Shown: positions 8,248 through 17,074, counted from the stretch's first letter. The stretch is DNA of 64,000 nucleotides from Nocardia niwae NBRC 108934 = DSM 45340 (GCF_001613465.1 NZ_BDCK01000048.1:1-64000), one strand, 5' to 3'. Notes: a model not told the origin generated them from the sequence alone. Program-made: numbers and translations.

Positions 8248-8778
8248 ATGAGTCGTCGAATCACGTTGGCACTGCTCATCGGTGCGCTGACAGCCGGAGT
8301 CGTCGCCTGCGAGGACACTACGAGCGGTACACCGGCGACGGGTTCCAGTACGACTGCTGCCCAGGCACTGTTCAACCCATGCACGGGAATCCCCGATGAG
8401 GCGTTGCGGAAGGCAGGGGTCGATCCGGCCACCGAGGAGAAGGGCATTGCGGGAGTCGACCAGTCCGGCTGGGAAATCTGTCGATGGAAAGGCAGCCGCT
8501 ACTCGATGACCATGTTCTCTACCGCGAGGACCGTGGCCGAGTTCGAGAAGAAGCCCGGCAATGTCGAATTCCAGGACGTCACGGTAGCTGGTCGAGAAGG
8601 TCGGCAGTTCAGGGTCGAAGGTGCATCGAAGGGCCTCCTGTGTGATGTCCTCTTCTCCGCGTCTCAGGGCGTTGTCCAATTGCGGGTATCGAATCTGGCC
8701 GGTCTCGACAACCACGAGGACCCGTGCACGACCCTGTATCGAGTTGGCGAGTCGATTGTGCCGGTTCTACCGAAATAA
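8248..8778 (+). CDS. DUF3558 lipoprotein
   Basis: The 176-residue exported lipoprotein has a signal peptide ending in a lipobox (AGVVAC, Cys21), so the mature protein would be lipid-anchored outside the membrane. The mature domain matches the DUF3558 pattern: a FNPCTGIPDEAL start, the CRW motif after SGWEI, and a later disulphide partner near DPCTTLY. DUF3558 lipoproteins commonly precede ESX substrate genes in Nocardia and Rhodococcus, and here the next three genes form such a cassette. The ATG at 8248 directly follows a GGTGGGG sequence. Confidence 0.8.
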   Translation: MSRRITLALLIGALTAGVVACEDTTSGTPATGSSTTAAQALFNPCTGIPDEALRKAGVDPATEEKGIAGVDQSGWEICRWKGSRYSMTMFSTARTVAEFEKKPGNVEFQDVTVAGREGRQFRVEGASKGLLCDVLFSASQGVVQLRVSNLAGLDNHEDPCTTLYRVGESIVPVLPK

Positions 8779-8793
8779 TCTGGGAGGGGATGG

Positions 8794-9177
8794 ATGAGCG
8801 AGAACAGCGCGGGGCTGTGGAGTCGACTTGCCGGGGCCGCTCGATCGGGGGAGCTCTACCTTGATGATCAAGAAGTCGCATTCGCGTGTGCAAAAGCGTG
8901 CGATCAGCGCCTGAAGGAACTTCAAGATCTGGCGATCGTCACACAGGATGTACAAAACGTCGCTGGGTTCGGTGACTTCAAGATGGCCGACGACCTGGTG
9001 AAGAAGTTCGCCAAACAGGCGACCGGAGAGGATCATTCGGTAGACCGGGTTGTGCTCGAACACATCGAGACCGTGAAGAACATGCGTGAGGTCATGGCGA
9101 TCTCGTTCAAACGCATTACCGGGCAGGACATCGAGAACGCGACGCAGATCGCGAGCACCACCGAGCAGGTGCGCTGA
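8794..9177 (+). CDS. Small helical protein, probable ESX-associated
   Basis: This 127-residue protein is predicted mostly helical, with no signal peptide. Position and size suggest a type VII secretion partner: it sits between a DUF3558 lipoprotein and a WXG/PPE-like gene and ends in a TGATG overlap with the latter. It lacks a clear central W-x-G, so membership of the WXG100 family is uncertain. The start at 8794 follows GGGAGGGG. Confidence 0.6.
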   Translation: MSENSAGLWSRLAGAARSGELYLDDQEVAFACAKACDQRLKELQDLAIVTQDVQNVAGFGDFKMADDLVKKFAKQATGEDHSVDRVVLEHIETVKNMREVMAISFKRITGQDIENATQIASTTEQVR

Positions 9178-10502
9178 TGGTCAATCCGTTCAGTAACCCA
9201 GCGGTCAAAGACGTGGGAGCTACGGTGCTCCGCAACGTTGCCAATTGGGTCTTCGACATACAGCCGGATGCCGATCCCTTCGCTGTGCAGGACAAATACA
9301 ACCAGCAGCGGGACGATGTGCGCTCGCGGGCTGCCGGTCTCGGCTTTCAAGGCGAATTCCGGCCGAGGGAAGTCCTCGATACGGACGAGTTCGAACGCTA
9401 CGACGTCGCCACGCTGCGCAGTAAGGTCGACCAGATCGATCTCGCGACCGTCAGTGGCCTGGTGGCAGCGTGGAACACCATCGCGGATCGGCACCAGGAG
9501 TCGCTGAGAACCTTCACCGATGCGATGGCCCGTGCCACCGATGAAGGTGTGTGGCGTGGTGAAGCGCGTAATGCGGCGGCCAGCGCCGTCAGCGACTACG
9601 CCGCTCAAGGCGCGCAGGTCTCGAACGCGGCGCGGCTGACGAGCAGCAAGCTGGCCGAATTGCAAACCGGGTTGGAGCCGACCAAAGAACTGGTCCCGCA
9701 CGCTCCGGATCATCGCAGTGGCTTCGAGAACGCGGTAGGTCTCTTCGCAGGACGTGCCTGGCGCAATGACGATGTGGCGCAGCACAACGCGAAGGTCGAA
9801 GCGGTGCGGGTGTTGAGCACCGTCTATGCCCCGGTCGTCATGGAGTCCGACACGAACGTCCCGGTGATCCCCCGCCCGGCGTCGACCACGAATCCGAGTG
9901 GTACCGACGACGGCAGCACACCGCGCGGCACGAACAATGGCACTGGAAACCCATCGTCTTCGCCGAGTTCGAATCCGTCCGAGACGACGAACTCCATCGA
10001 CGATTCGACGACTTCGACGAGCACCGAACCTTCGGACAACACCTCCCAAACACCGGAGTCGACCACTACCGACCCGGCGTCCACCACGGAGGAGTCGACC
10101 ACACCGGCTTCGACTACACCCACTTCGACGACGCCTGCCTCGACGACGCCCACCCCGAGCACATCGCCGAACAGTCCCGGCAGCCCGCATTCGAGTACGC
10201 CGGGCAGTCCTGGGAGTCCCGGTTCTCCGAACGCGCCGGGGGTTTCGGTGCCCTCCAAGGGCACACCGAGCAACCCCAACGCGGTCGCGGCGGCCGCGCG
10301 GACCGGTGCTTCGCCCGGCCGCGCCGGTACGAGCGGCATGGGTGGAATGGCCCCCGGTGCGCGCGGCGGCAAGTCGGAGGACGAGGAATCCACCAAGGGG
10401 ATTCCGGATTACCTGATCACTCAGGAGCACGGCAATGAGCTGACGGGGCTCGACGACCTGCCGCGGACGGTGCCGCCGGTCATCGGTGACAGCCAGCGGT
10501 AA
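9177..10502 (+). CDS. WXG/PPE-like ESX substrate with Ser/Thr/Pro-rich tail
   Basis: The 441-residue protein has an N-terminal helical region (about 1-210) with Trp99 and a W-R-G at 126-128, the pattern of the WXG100/PPE superfamily (VWRGEARNAA follows a long amphipathic helix). Residues 225-370 are a low-complexity stretch rich in Ser, Thr, Pro and Asn, with repeated STT/TPTS units. The C-terminus returns to ordinary sequence, ending near DLPRTVPPV. It probably pairs with the EspG chaperone encoded next. No signal peptide is present, as expected for type VII export. The tail may be a glycosylated or cell-wall-spanning spacer (inference). Confidence 0.65.
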   Translation: MVNPFSNPAVKDVGATVLRNVANWVFDIQPDADPFAVQDKYNQQRDDVRSRAAGLGFQGEFRPREVLDTDEFERYDVATLRSKVDQIDLATVSGLVAAWNTIADRHQESLRTFTDAMARATDEGVWRGEARNAAASAVSDYAAQGAQVSNAARLTSSKLAELQTGLEPTKELVPHAPDHRSGFENAVGLFAGRAWRNDDVAQHNAKVEAVRVLSTVYAPVVMESDTNVPVIPRPASTTNPSGTDDGSTPRGTNNGTGNPSSSPSSNPSETTNSIDDSTTSTSTEPSDNTSQTPESTTTDPASTTEESTTPASTTPTSTTPASTTPTPSTSPNSPGSPHSSTPGSPGSPGSPNAPGVSVPSKGTPSNPNAVAAAARTGASPGRAGTSGMGGMAPGARGGKSEDEESTKGIPDYLITQEHGNELTGLDDLPRTVPPVIGDSQR

Positions 10503-10513
10503 GGACGTCATCC

Positions 10514-11287
10514 GTGTCTGAGGTGCAGACCTGGCGGTTCACCGCGCTCGAATTCCGGACGTTGTGGGAGTCCACCGGCCGGGACGTGCTGCCCTATCCC
10601 TTGCAGCACCAGTACACGACGGAGTTCCGGTCGGAGAGCCTGCGGTTGCGGCAGGCCGCGGCGCAGTCGTTGCATCCGCGCATCGATGACGATCTGTTGC
10701 GTGCGGTGGAAGTGCTGCTGGCGCCGGAGGCTCGGGTGGAAGTGGCCGGATTCGCCGGCAAGCGCAGGGAGCGCAGGCTGCGGGCGCATGCGGGCGTGCA
10801 CGCCCAGCACGGCGCGGTCGCGGTGCAGGAGCCGGGACCGGACCCGGAGCACGGCGGTGACGTGGTGTTGACGTTGCTGTCCGCCGGTGAGGTGGCGCGG
10901 GCTGTCGTCGATGTGTTCCCGGCCTGCCGCCCAGGTTCGGGGAAGCAACTGCAGGCTTCGGCGGACGAACTCGCACGGCCACGTCCGCCGGTCCGCGACG
11001 CTTGGCGGCCGACGCCACGAGAGGAGTTCGAGCGGTTCTTCACCCGGGCGATGACCTTGATCGGTCACGTCGGCGTGTATGCGATGGGAAGTGTGGACAA
11101 TCGGCATATCGAAGGTCGCAAGGACTTTCAGCTCAACGATGTCGAAAACGACGGCCGCTATGTGACCTTCGGCACCGACCTGCTCACCATCAAACCGAGC
11201 ACCGCAGACCGCATCGCGGGCACCCTGCAACAAATGATCGCCAATACCGTCAAGGAAGTACGCGACGGAGTACACCTGCCGTACTGA
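10514..11287 (+). CDS. EspG-family ESX secretion chaperone
   Basis: The 257-residue protein fits EspG, the cytosolic chaperone that binds PE/PPE-type substrates of type VII systems. Supporting features are the family length, an opening WRFTALEFRTLWE segment, a central GHVGVYAM strand, and an R/K-rich YVTFGTDLL strand before a C-terminal amphipathic helix (TADRIAGTLQQMI). It follows the PPE-like gene by 11 bases. No ESX core component (EccB-E) is in the window, so export must rely on a system elsewhere. Confidence 0.8.
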   Translation: MSEVQTWRFTALEFRTLWESTGRDVLPYPLQHQYTTEFRSESLRLRQAAAQSLHPRIDDDLLRAVEVLLAPEARVEVAGFAGKRRERRLRAHAGVHAQHGAVAVQEPGPDPEHGGDVVLTLLSAGEVARAVVDVFPACRPGSGKQLQASADELARPRPPVRDAWRPTPREEFERFFTRAMTLIGHVGVYAMGSVDNRHIEGRKDFQLNDVENDGRYVTFGTDLLTIKPSTADRIAGTLQQMIANTVKEVRDGVHLPY

Positions 11288-11428
11288 CGATCAGCGCAGC
11301 ATTGGAATCCAAGTCGCTACCGCTGCTCCTGTTCACAGAACGTTTGCCCGCGACCGGCTTGGTCGAGGCCTTGCCTGGCAACCGCCCATCAGATGAACCC
11401 ACCGGCGCACAGCGGTCGAAGCGACGAA

Positions 11429-11500
11429 AACGTCCGCCCATCGTCCCGGTGCAGGCCGGAACCCATTGCTGGACCCGAGAGCGGGCGATGGGCGGACGTT
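11429..11500. terminator. 15-bp perfect inverted repeat between convergent genes
   Basis: AACGTCCGCCCATCG (11429-11443) and its exact complement (11486-11500) flank a 42-base spacer, between the espG-like gene and narK, which converge. It probably ends transcription from both sides, though the spacer is long for a simple terminator. The surrounding 11288-11582 has no gene. Confidence 0.6.
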
Positions 11501-11545
11501 CGGCAGGGCGGTTCCGCCGGAGGGGACGGCGGGTGTCGCGCCCGT

Positions 11546-11571
11546 GTCCCGCGGGGTCCGGACCGCGGGAC
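11546..11571 (-). terminator. GC-rich hairpin after narK
   Basis: GTCCCGCGG and CCGCGGGAC arms enclose a self-complementary GGTCC/GGACC core. It begins 12 bases past the narK stop on the minus strand and lacks a T tract. Confidence 0.6.
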
Positions 11572-11582
11572 GGGTTGGGCGG

Positions 11583-13064
11583 TCAGACGTTCGCGTAGGC
11601 CAGCGAGGGGACGCGCTGGATGGCGAAGGAGGACCGCAGGTAGAACCACCAGGTGACGCCTGCCATGACCAGGAATGCCACGGCGTAGGCCCAGAACGCG
11701 GGAGCCATGCTGTGCAAGTGGGTGTTGGACAACCGCAGCGCCTGCTGCAACAGCCAGCCGCCGGAGGCCCCGACCGCGCCGATGACGCCGATCGCGGCGC
11801 CCGCCTGACGTTTGGCCGACGCCGCGGCCTCGGCAGCGTCGAGGCCGTGCTCGGCGGCGTACTTCTTGGACTCCGCGCTGAAGATGGTCGGGATCATCCG
11901 GTAGGTGGAGCCGTTGCCGATGCCGGTGAGCACGAACAGCAGCAGGAACGCGACGAGGTAGAGCGGGAAGCTCTTCAGTTCCAGCCCGGCCATGATCAGC
12001 CCGACCGCGATCGCCATGCCGCCGAACACGTACAGGGTGATCTTCGCGCCGCCGACCTTGTCGGACACCCAGCCGCCGAACGGCCTGCTGAACGACCCGA
12101 CCAGCGCCCCGAGGAAGGCGAGGTTACCGAGCGTGGTGATCCAGCCGATCTTGGCCAGGTCCGGGAAGTTGGCCTTGATCAGCGTCGGGAAGGCGAAGGA
12201 GAAGCCGATGAACGAGCCGAAGGTGCCGATGTAGAGGACGGCCATGACCCAGGTGTGCCGGTTGGTGAGCGCGAGCCGGTAGGACTTGCCGTCCGACTTG
12301 GCGGTGCTGATGCTGTCCATGTAACGCAGCGCGCCGAACGCGGCGGCCAGGATGAACGGCACCCAGACCAGGACCGACAGCGTGATGCCGAAGCGGTAGC
12401 CGCCCGGGTCCTTGGCCATGATGTGCGTGCCGAGGGTGATCAGCAACGGCAGCACCAACTGGGTCTGGGCGACGCCGAGGTTGCCGCCCGCGGCGTTGAT
12501 GCCCAGGGCCGCGCCCTTCTTGCCCTCGGGGAAGAAGAAGTTGATGTTGGCCATCGAGGAGGAGAAGTTGCCGCCGCCGACACCCGCGAGCGCCGCCAGC
12601 ACCAGGAACACCCACATCGGGGTGCCCGGCTGGTTGACGAAGTACGCCAGGCCGAGCGTCGGGATCAGCAGCATCGCGGCACTGAACACGGTGAACGCGC
12701 GGCCACCGAACCGGGGGATGGCGAAGGTGTAGGGGATGCGCAGCGCGGCGCCGACCAGGGTGGGGGTCGAGGTCAGCAGCAGCGCGTTGCTCACCGCGGT
12801 GGGATTGCCCTTGCCGAGGCCGGCGAGGAAATCGAATCCGGCTGCGCCCATGCTGGTTACGACGGTGCCCCAGATGACCCAGATGCTGAAGCCGAGATTC
12901 TCGGCGAACACGGAGAACATCAGATTCTTGCGCGCGGTCTTCGCGCCACCGGATTCCCAGAACTTCGCGTTGTCCGGATCCCAGTGGTCGAGCCAGCGTC
13001 CCCGTCTTTGATATTCGAAAGTCGTTGGCTGCGACTGCTGGCCGGTGGCTGCTACGGCGGTCAT
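11583..13064 (-). CDS. narK: Nitrate/nitrite transporter NarK (first copy)
   Basis: The 493-residue MFS protein is of the nitrate/nitrite porter family. Markers are the N-terminal HWDPDNAKFW motif shared with actinobacterial NarK proteins, the two nitrate signatures GGGNFSSSMANINFFFP (about residues 180-196) and GIGNGSTYRMIP near residue 390, and 12 membrane helices. It would import nitrate or export nitrite. It has its own ribosome site (AGAGGA). A weak GlnR-like half site lies at 13231-13246, about 170 bases upstream. A second NarK is encoded at 15540. Confidence 0.92.
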   Translation of the reverse strand: MTAVAATGQQSQPTTFEYQRRGRWLDHWDPDNAKFWESGGAKTARKNLMFSVFAENLGFSIWVIWGTVVTSMGAAGFDFLAGLGKGNPTAVSNALLLTSTPTLVGAALRIPYTFAIPRFGGRAFTVFSAAMLLIPTLGLAYFVNQPGTPMWVFLVLAALAGVGGGNFSSSMANINFFFPEGKKGAALGINAAGGNLGVAQTQLVLPLLITLGTHIMAKDPGGYRFGITLSVLVWVPFILAAAFGALRYMDSISTAKSDGKSYRLALTNRHTWVMAVLYIGTFGSFIGFSFAFPTLIKANFPDLAKIGWITTLGNLAFLGALVGSFSRPFGGWVSDKVGGAKITLYVFGGMAIAVGLIMAGLELKSFPLYLVAFLLLFVLTGIGNGSTYRMIPTIFSAESKKYAAEHGLDAAEAAASAKRQAGAAIGVIGAVGASGGWLLQQALRLSNTHLHSMAPAFWAYAVAFLVMAGVTWWFYLRSSFAIQRVPSLAYANV

Positions 13065-13230
13065 CGGCTTCCTCTCGATTCGGCTCGACCGGCCCTCATC
13101 GCGGCTGCGCCGCCGGCGGCTGTCGAGTGCCTAGCTACGGTCGAGACAAAGGTATGAGCCGCTTGTTGCGTCCCCGTGGCCCGCGATGACGTTCCCGGCA
13201 AATCCGACTCACATCGCGCTGCCCCGAATG

Positions 13231-13246
13231 GTGACCACTCGGTTAC
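13231..13246. promoter_or_regulatory. Weak GlnR-like half site upstream of narK
   Basis: GTGAC and GTTAC are spaced by six bases, matching the a-box/b-box geometry of GlnR sites with a poor second box. It lies between the regulator stop and narK. It is suggestive only because the stronger site at 15377 serves the sister gene. Confidence 0.3.
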
Positions 13247-13256
13247 CTGGCGCGGT

Positions 13257-13928
13257 TCAGCGCGCGTCGGGATATTCCGCGATCAGAGAATTGAGGAAGC
13301 AGCGCGTCGCCGAGGCGGCCCGTTCGGGATCGCCGTCGATGACGGCGTGCACCAACGCGGCGTGCTCCTCGGTATAGGAGTCGTCGGACTTGGCGGTGCG
13401 GGCGCGGATGACCTGCTCGATGATGGGCAGCAGCGAATCGTAGAACTCGAGATACACCGCGTTGTGACTGGCGACGACGATTGCGCGGTGCAACTGGACG
13501 TCCGCCTCGATCGCGGCGGCGGGGTCCTCGTCCCACTTCTTGTCGCGTTCGGCCAGCAGCCGCAGCAGATTGGTGATGTCGGCGTCGTCGCGGCGTCGCG
13601 CGGCCAGGCCGGCGGCGGTGACATCCAGCGCGAGGCGCAGCTCCAGGACGTCGCGTTCCTCGGCGTCGGCGAAGTACTTGCCCAGGGTTCCGCCGAGGTC
13701 GGAGGCCGCGATGACATAGGTTCCCGAGCCCTGGCGACGCTCCAGCATGCCGGCGTGCACGAGCGCCTGGACGGCCTCGCGCACCGTGTTGCGGCCGGTG
13801 CCGGTGAGCTCGGTGAGCTCCGGCTCGGTCGGGATGCGGGCGCCGATCGGCCAACGGCCGGAACGGATTTCGGCACGCAGCTGCTCGGTGACCTGGGCGA
13901 TGAGGCTGGTGCGCCGGACGGGTTGCAC
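13257..13928 (-). CDS. FadR/GntR-type regulator with FCD domain
   Basis: The 223-residue regulator has an N-terminal GntR winged helix (residues 8-72; LRAEIRSGRWPIGARIPTE and GTGRNTVREAVQAL) and a C-terminal FCD ligand domain with metal/ligand histidines (for example ADVQLHRAIV and TEEHAALVHAV). It is transcribed away from the CynX/NimT-type transporter with only 65 bases between start codons, so it most likely controls that transporter and itself. Its GTG start lies six bases after a TACTCT -10-like box, suggesting a leaderless message. Confidence 0.85.
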   Translation of the reverse strand: MQPVRRTSLIAQVTEQLRAEIRSGRWPIGARIPTEPELTELTGTGRNTVREAVQALVHAGMLERRQGSGTYVIAASDLGGTLGKYFADAEERDVLELRLALDVTAAGLAARRRDDADITNLLRLLAERDKKWDEDPAAAIEADVQLHRAIVVASHNAVYLEFYDSLLPIIEQVIRARTAKSDDSYTEEHAALVHAVIDGDPERAASATRCFLNSLIAEYPDAR

Positions 13929-13934
13929 CTGGAC

Positions 13935-13994
13935 AGAGTACCGCCCATCACAAATCGTTGCCGGTCATCATCCGGTCATCCTATGATTTCTCGG
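13935..13994. promoter_or_regulatory. Divergent, apparently leaderless promoters with 11-bp-spaced direct repeat
   Basis: On the plus strand TTGCCG (13958) and TATGAT (13982) are separated by 18 bases, and the GTG start at 13994 falls at the expected transcription start. On the minus strand TACTCT (13940-13935) is likewise six bases from the regulator GTG. CCGGTCATC occurs twice (13961-13969 and 13972-13980), one helical turn apart, inside the plus-strand promoter spacer, a good place for a repressor site. Confidence 0.55.
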
Positions 13995-15250
13995 TGACTG
14001 CGACCTTTCCCGAAACCACGGCTCGCCAGGAATCCGTCCTGGTCGAGCGCCGTCGACGCGCGCTGACCGAGGGTCGCCTGCTGGTCCTCACCGCCATCGT
14101 GATGTCGGCGCTCACGCTGCGGGTCGCCGTCACCGCCTTCAGCCCGCTGGCCGAGCGCATCGGCGCCGAAATCGGTTACGGCGCCGCCGTTGTCGGCGTC
14201 TTCGGCATGATCCCCACCGCCATGTTCGCGCTGTCCGGGCTGCTCACTCCCGTTCTGGCGGTCCGGCTCGGGCTGGAGCGCACCGCGTTGACCGCCATGT
14301 TGATGGCGGGCACCGGCATGGTGCTGCGGGTGCTGATGTCGGGCACGGCCGAACTGCTCGTCTTCTCCGCACTCGCCCTCGCGGGCATGGGCATCGGCAA
14401 TGTGGTGATCCCGCCGCTGGTGAAGCGCTATTTCCCGGATCGCCTCGCCGTGATCAGCTCGCTGTACATCGTGATGGTGCAACTCGGCACGGTCGTGCCC
14501 GCCTTCACCGCGGTCCCGGTCGCCGACGCGCACGGCTGGCGGATCTCGCTGGGGGTGTGGGGCCTGCTCGGCTTCACCGCGGCGGTGCCCTGGCTGGCGG
14601 TACTGCGCGGCAGGCGCGGCCGGGACGGCGCGGATACGACGGCGGTGCCGCAGCAGGAGCCGCATTCCGGGCGCGTGTGGCGATCGCCGATCGCCTGGGG
14701 GATGGCGGGCATGTTCGGTATGACCTCGCTCACCACCTACGCGATGTTCACGTGGTTGCCGAAGATCCTGAGCGAAGCGGGCGCGAGCGCCGCGTACGGC
14801 GGAGCCATGGTCGGCCTGTTCGCCGTGGTCGGCCTGGTCGCCGCGCTCACCGCACCGACGGTGGTCGCCCGGTTCCGCAACCCGTTCCCCGTCGTGGTGG
14901 GCTGCGCCGTGCTGTTCTTCATCGCGTTCACGGGGCTGCTCCTCGCTCCGATGGCCGCGCCGATCCTGTGGGTCGTCGTGCTCGGTCTCGGCCCGAGCAC
15001 CTTCCCGATGGCGCTGACGCTGATCAACTTGCGCACCCGCACCCCCGCCGGTTCGGCCGCGCTGTCGGGCTTCACCCAGGGCGTCGGCTACGCGGTGGCC
15101 TGCGTGGGCCCACTGCTGTTCGGCGTGCTGCACACGGCGACGGGTGGCTGGCTGGTTCCGTTCGCGATGCTCGGGGTCGCGGTGCTGGTGCTGCTCGCGG
15201 GCGCCTGGCAGGCGTGCAAGCCGCGCCTGCTCGAAGACACGTGGAATTGA
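13994..15250 (+). CDS. CynX/NimT-family MFS transporter
   Basis: The roughly 418-residue protein has 12 predicted membrane helices and the CynX/NimT family pattern (LRVAVTAFSPLAERIGAEIG at the first loop, SLYIVMVQLGTVVPAF mid-protein). CynX and NimT relatives carry cyanate, nitroimidazoles or other small nitrogen compounds; here the substrate is unknown, but the flanking nitrate genes make an anionic or nitrogenous substrate plausible. I chose the GTG at 13994, which coincides with the predicted transcription start; a TTG at 13958 is less likely. Confidence 0.75.
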   Translation: MTATFPETTARQESVLVERRRRALTEGRLLVLTAIVMSALTLRVAVTAFSPLAERIGAEIGYGAAVVGVFGMIPTAMFALSGLLTPVLAVRLGLERTALTAMLMAGTGMVLRVLMSGTAELLVFSALALAGMGIGNVVIPPLVKRYFPDRLAVISSLYIVMVQLGTVVPAFTAVPVADAHGWRISLGVWGLLGFTAAVPWLAVLRGRRGRDGADTTAVPQQEPHSGRVWRSPIAWGMAGMFGMTSLTTYAMFTWLPKILSEAGASAAYGGAMVGLFAVVGLVAALTAPTVVARFRNPFPVVVGCAVLFFIAFTGLLLAPMAAPILWVVVLGLGPSTFPMALTLINLRTRTPAGSAALSGFTQGVGYAVACVGPLLFGVLHTATGGWLVPFAMLGVAVLVLLAGAWQACKPRLLEDTWN

Positions 15251-15376
15251 GCGCGGCGAAAAACTCACAACTCCGGTTGCGCGACTGTGCGAACGGAGTC
15301 AGGATGTGCGCAACGATTTTCGCGACGTAGCGCGCGTCACACCTCACCGCCCGCCGAATTCGATATCGGCCCATTT

Positions 15377-15413
15377 GTGACGCGCGGAAACCGTTGCGTC
15401 ACATGCCTGAAAC
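15377..15413 (+). promoter_or_regulatory. GlnR-like binding site upstream of narK-nirBD
   Basis: Boxes GAAAC (15387), GTCAC (15398) and GAAAC (15409) are each separated by exactly six bases. A leading GTGAC (15377) is displaced by one. This matches the GTnAC-n6-GAAAC array known for the actinobacterial nitrogen regulator GlnR. It lies about 130-165 bases before the second narK start, a usual activator distance. A further GAAAC is at 15422. Confidence 0.7.
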
Positions 15414-15539
15414 ATTGGCGCGAAACTCACCCCGGATCCGCGGTAATCGTGAGCAACCGTTGATTTGACGGTCATTTCGCGCAGCATTTCGGCAATACCC
15501 ATTTCCTACCGTGGGGCCATCCGACATTGGGAGGCCCCG

Positions 15540-17045
15540 TTGAGCACGCTGACGCGTAACCGTCTGGAAGCGCTGGGACGGACGAAGATCCGCAGGCCGC
15601 AGATCGAGCACTGGGACGCCGAGGATGTCGCCGCCTGGGAAGCGGGCGGCAAGGACATCGCGCGGCGAAACCTGATCTGGTCGGTCTTCGCCGAGCACGT
15701 CGGCTTCTCGGTGTGGTCGATCTGGTCGGTGATGGTGCTGTTCATGCCGACCGACAAGTTCGGCATCGACCCGGCGGGCAAGTTCTTCCTGGTCGCCATG
15801 CCGACCCTGGTCGGCGCGTTCCTGCGGATTCCCTACACCGTGGCGACCGCGCGGTTCGGCGGCCGCAACTGGACCGTCTTCAGCGCGGTGATGCTGCTGA
15901 TCCCGACGCTGCTCACGCTGTACTTCATCAACCAGCCGGGCACCTCGTACACGACGTTCCTCGTGGTCGCGGGCTTCGCCGGCTTCGGCGGCGGCAACTT
16001 CGCCTCCTCGATGACCAACATCAACGCCTTCTACCCGCAGCGGCTCAAGGGCTGGGCACTGGGCTTGAACGCGGGCGGCGGCAATATCGGCGTTCCGGTG
16101 ATCCAGCTGATCGGCCTGCTGGTCATCGCGACGCTCGGCAATGGCTACGCCTCGCTGATCTGCGCGGTCTACCTGGTGCTGATCGCGATCGCCGGGCTCG
16201 GCGCCGCGCTGTTCATGGACAACCTGCCCAACCAGAAGGCCGATCTGTCCTACATGATCACGGCCCTGAAGGTGCCGCAGTCCTGGGCGATCGCGTTCCT
16301 CTACATCGGCACCTTCGGCTCGTTCATCGGCTACAGCTTCGCCTTCGGCCAGATCCTGCAGATCAGCTTCCGCGCGGGCGGCGACACCGTCGCGCAGGCC
16401 ACGCTGCACGCCGCGCAGATCGCGTTCATCGGTCCGCTGCTCGGCTCGCTGGCCCGGCCCTACGGCGGCAAGTGGGCCGACCGCATCGGCGGAAGCCGCG
16501 TCACCCTCTACGTCTTCGGCGCGATGATGGCGGCCGCGGTGCTGGTCACCGTGGCCAGCACGATGGCCGACAACAACAACGGCGTGGCAGGCGGCGGCGT
16601 GATGACCGCGCTCGTGATCGGTTTCATCGCCCTGTTCGTGCTCTCCGGCATCGGCAACGGGTCGGTCACCAAGATCATCCCGTCGGTGTTCGAGGCGAAG
16701 TCCAAGAGCCTGGACGCCACCCCCGCCGAACGGTCGGCCTGGTCGCAGAACACCTCCGGCGCGCTGATCGGTTTCGTCGGCGCCATCGGCGCCCTCGGCG
16801 GCGTGGGCATCAACCTGGTGCTGCGCTCCTCCTACGCGTCCACCAAGTCCGCGACCACCGCGTTCTGGGTGTTCATGGCCTTCTACGTGGTCTGCGCCCT
16901 GGTGGTCTGGGCGGTGTTCCTGCGCCGTCCCGCACTGCGGGGCCTGCCCGCCGACTCCGACGTGGTGGCCGAAGCCGAGACCTTCGTCCTCGAAGCGGAG
17001 GCCAGTCAGTCCCAGTCCCCGTCCGCCGGCTCGGCCCGCGCCTGA
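15540..17045 (+). CDS. narK: Nitrate/nitrite transporter NarK (second copy)
   Basis: The 501-residue MFS nitrate/nitrite porter has the HWDAEDVAAWEAGG start region, the nitrate signature GGGNFASSMTNINAFYP (about residue 157 on) and GIGNGSVTKIIPSVF later. It is clearly paralogous to the product at 11583-13064. I chose the TTG at 15540, preceded by GGGAGG; the open frame extends further upstream but without family similarity. nirB follows after 29 bases, so this copy probably brings nitrate or nitrite in for assimilation. The GlnR-like site lies upstream. Confidence 0.92.
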   Translation: MSTLTRNRLEALGRTKIRRPQIEHWDAEDVAAWEAGGKDIARRNLIWSVFAEHVGFSVWSIWSVMVLFMPTDKFGIDPAGKFFLVAMPTLVGAFLRIPYTVATARFGGRNWTVFSAVMLLIPTLLTLYFINQPGTSYTTFLVVAGFAGFGGGNFASSMTNINAFYPQRLKGWALGLNAGGGNIGVPVIQLIGLLVIATLGNGYASLICAVYLVLIAIAGLGAALFMDNLPNQKADLSYMITALKVPQSWAIAFLYIGTFGSFIGYSFAFGQILQISFRAGGDTVAQATLHAAQIAFIGPLLGSLARPYGGKWADRIGGSRVTLYVFGAMMAAAVLVTVASTMADNNNGVAGGGVMTALVIGFIALFVLSGIGNGSVTKIIPSVFEAKSKSLDATPAERSAWSQNTSGALIGFVGAIGALGGVGINLVLRSSYASTKSATTAFWVFMAFYVVCALVVWAVFLRRPALRGLPADSDVVAEAETFVLEAEASQSQSPSAGSARA

Positions 17046-17074
17046 CACCCGATCCAGTCCAGGAGGACCCACAG

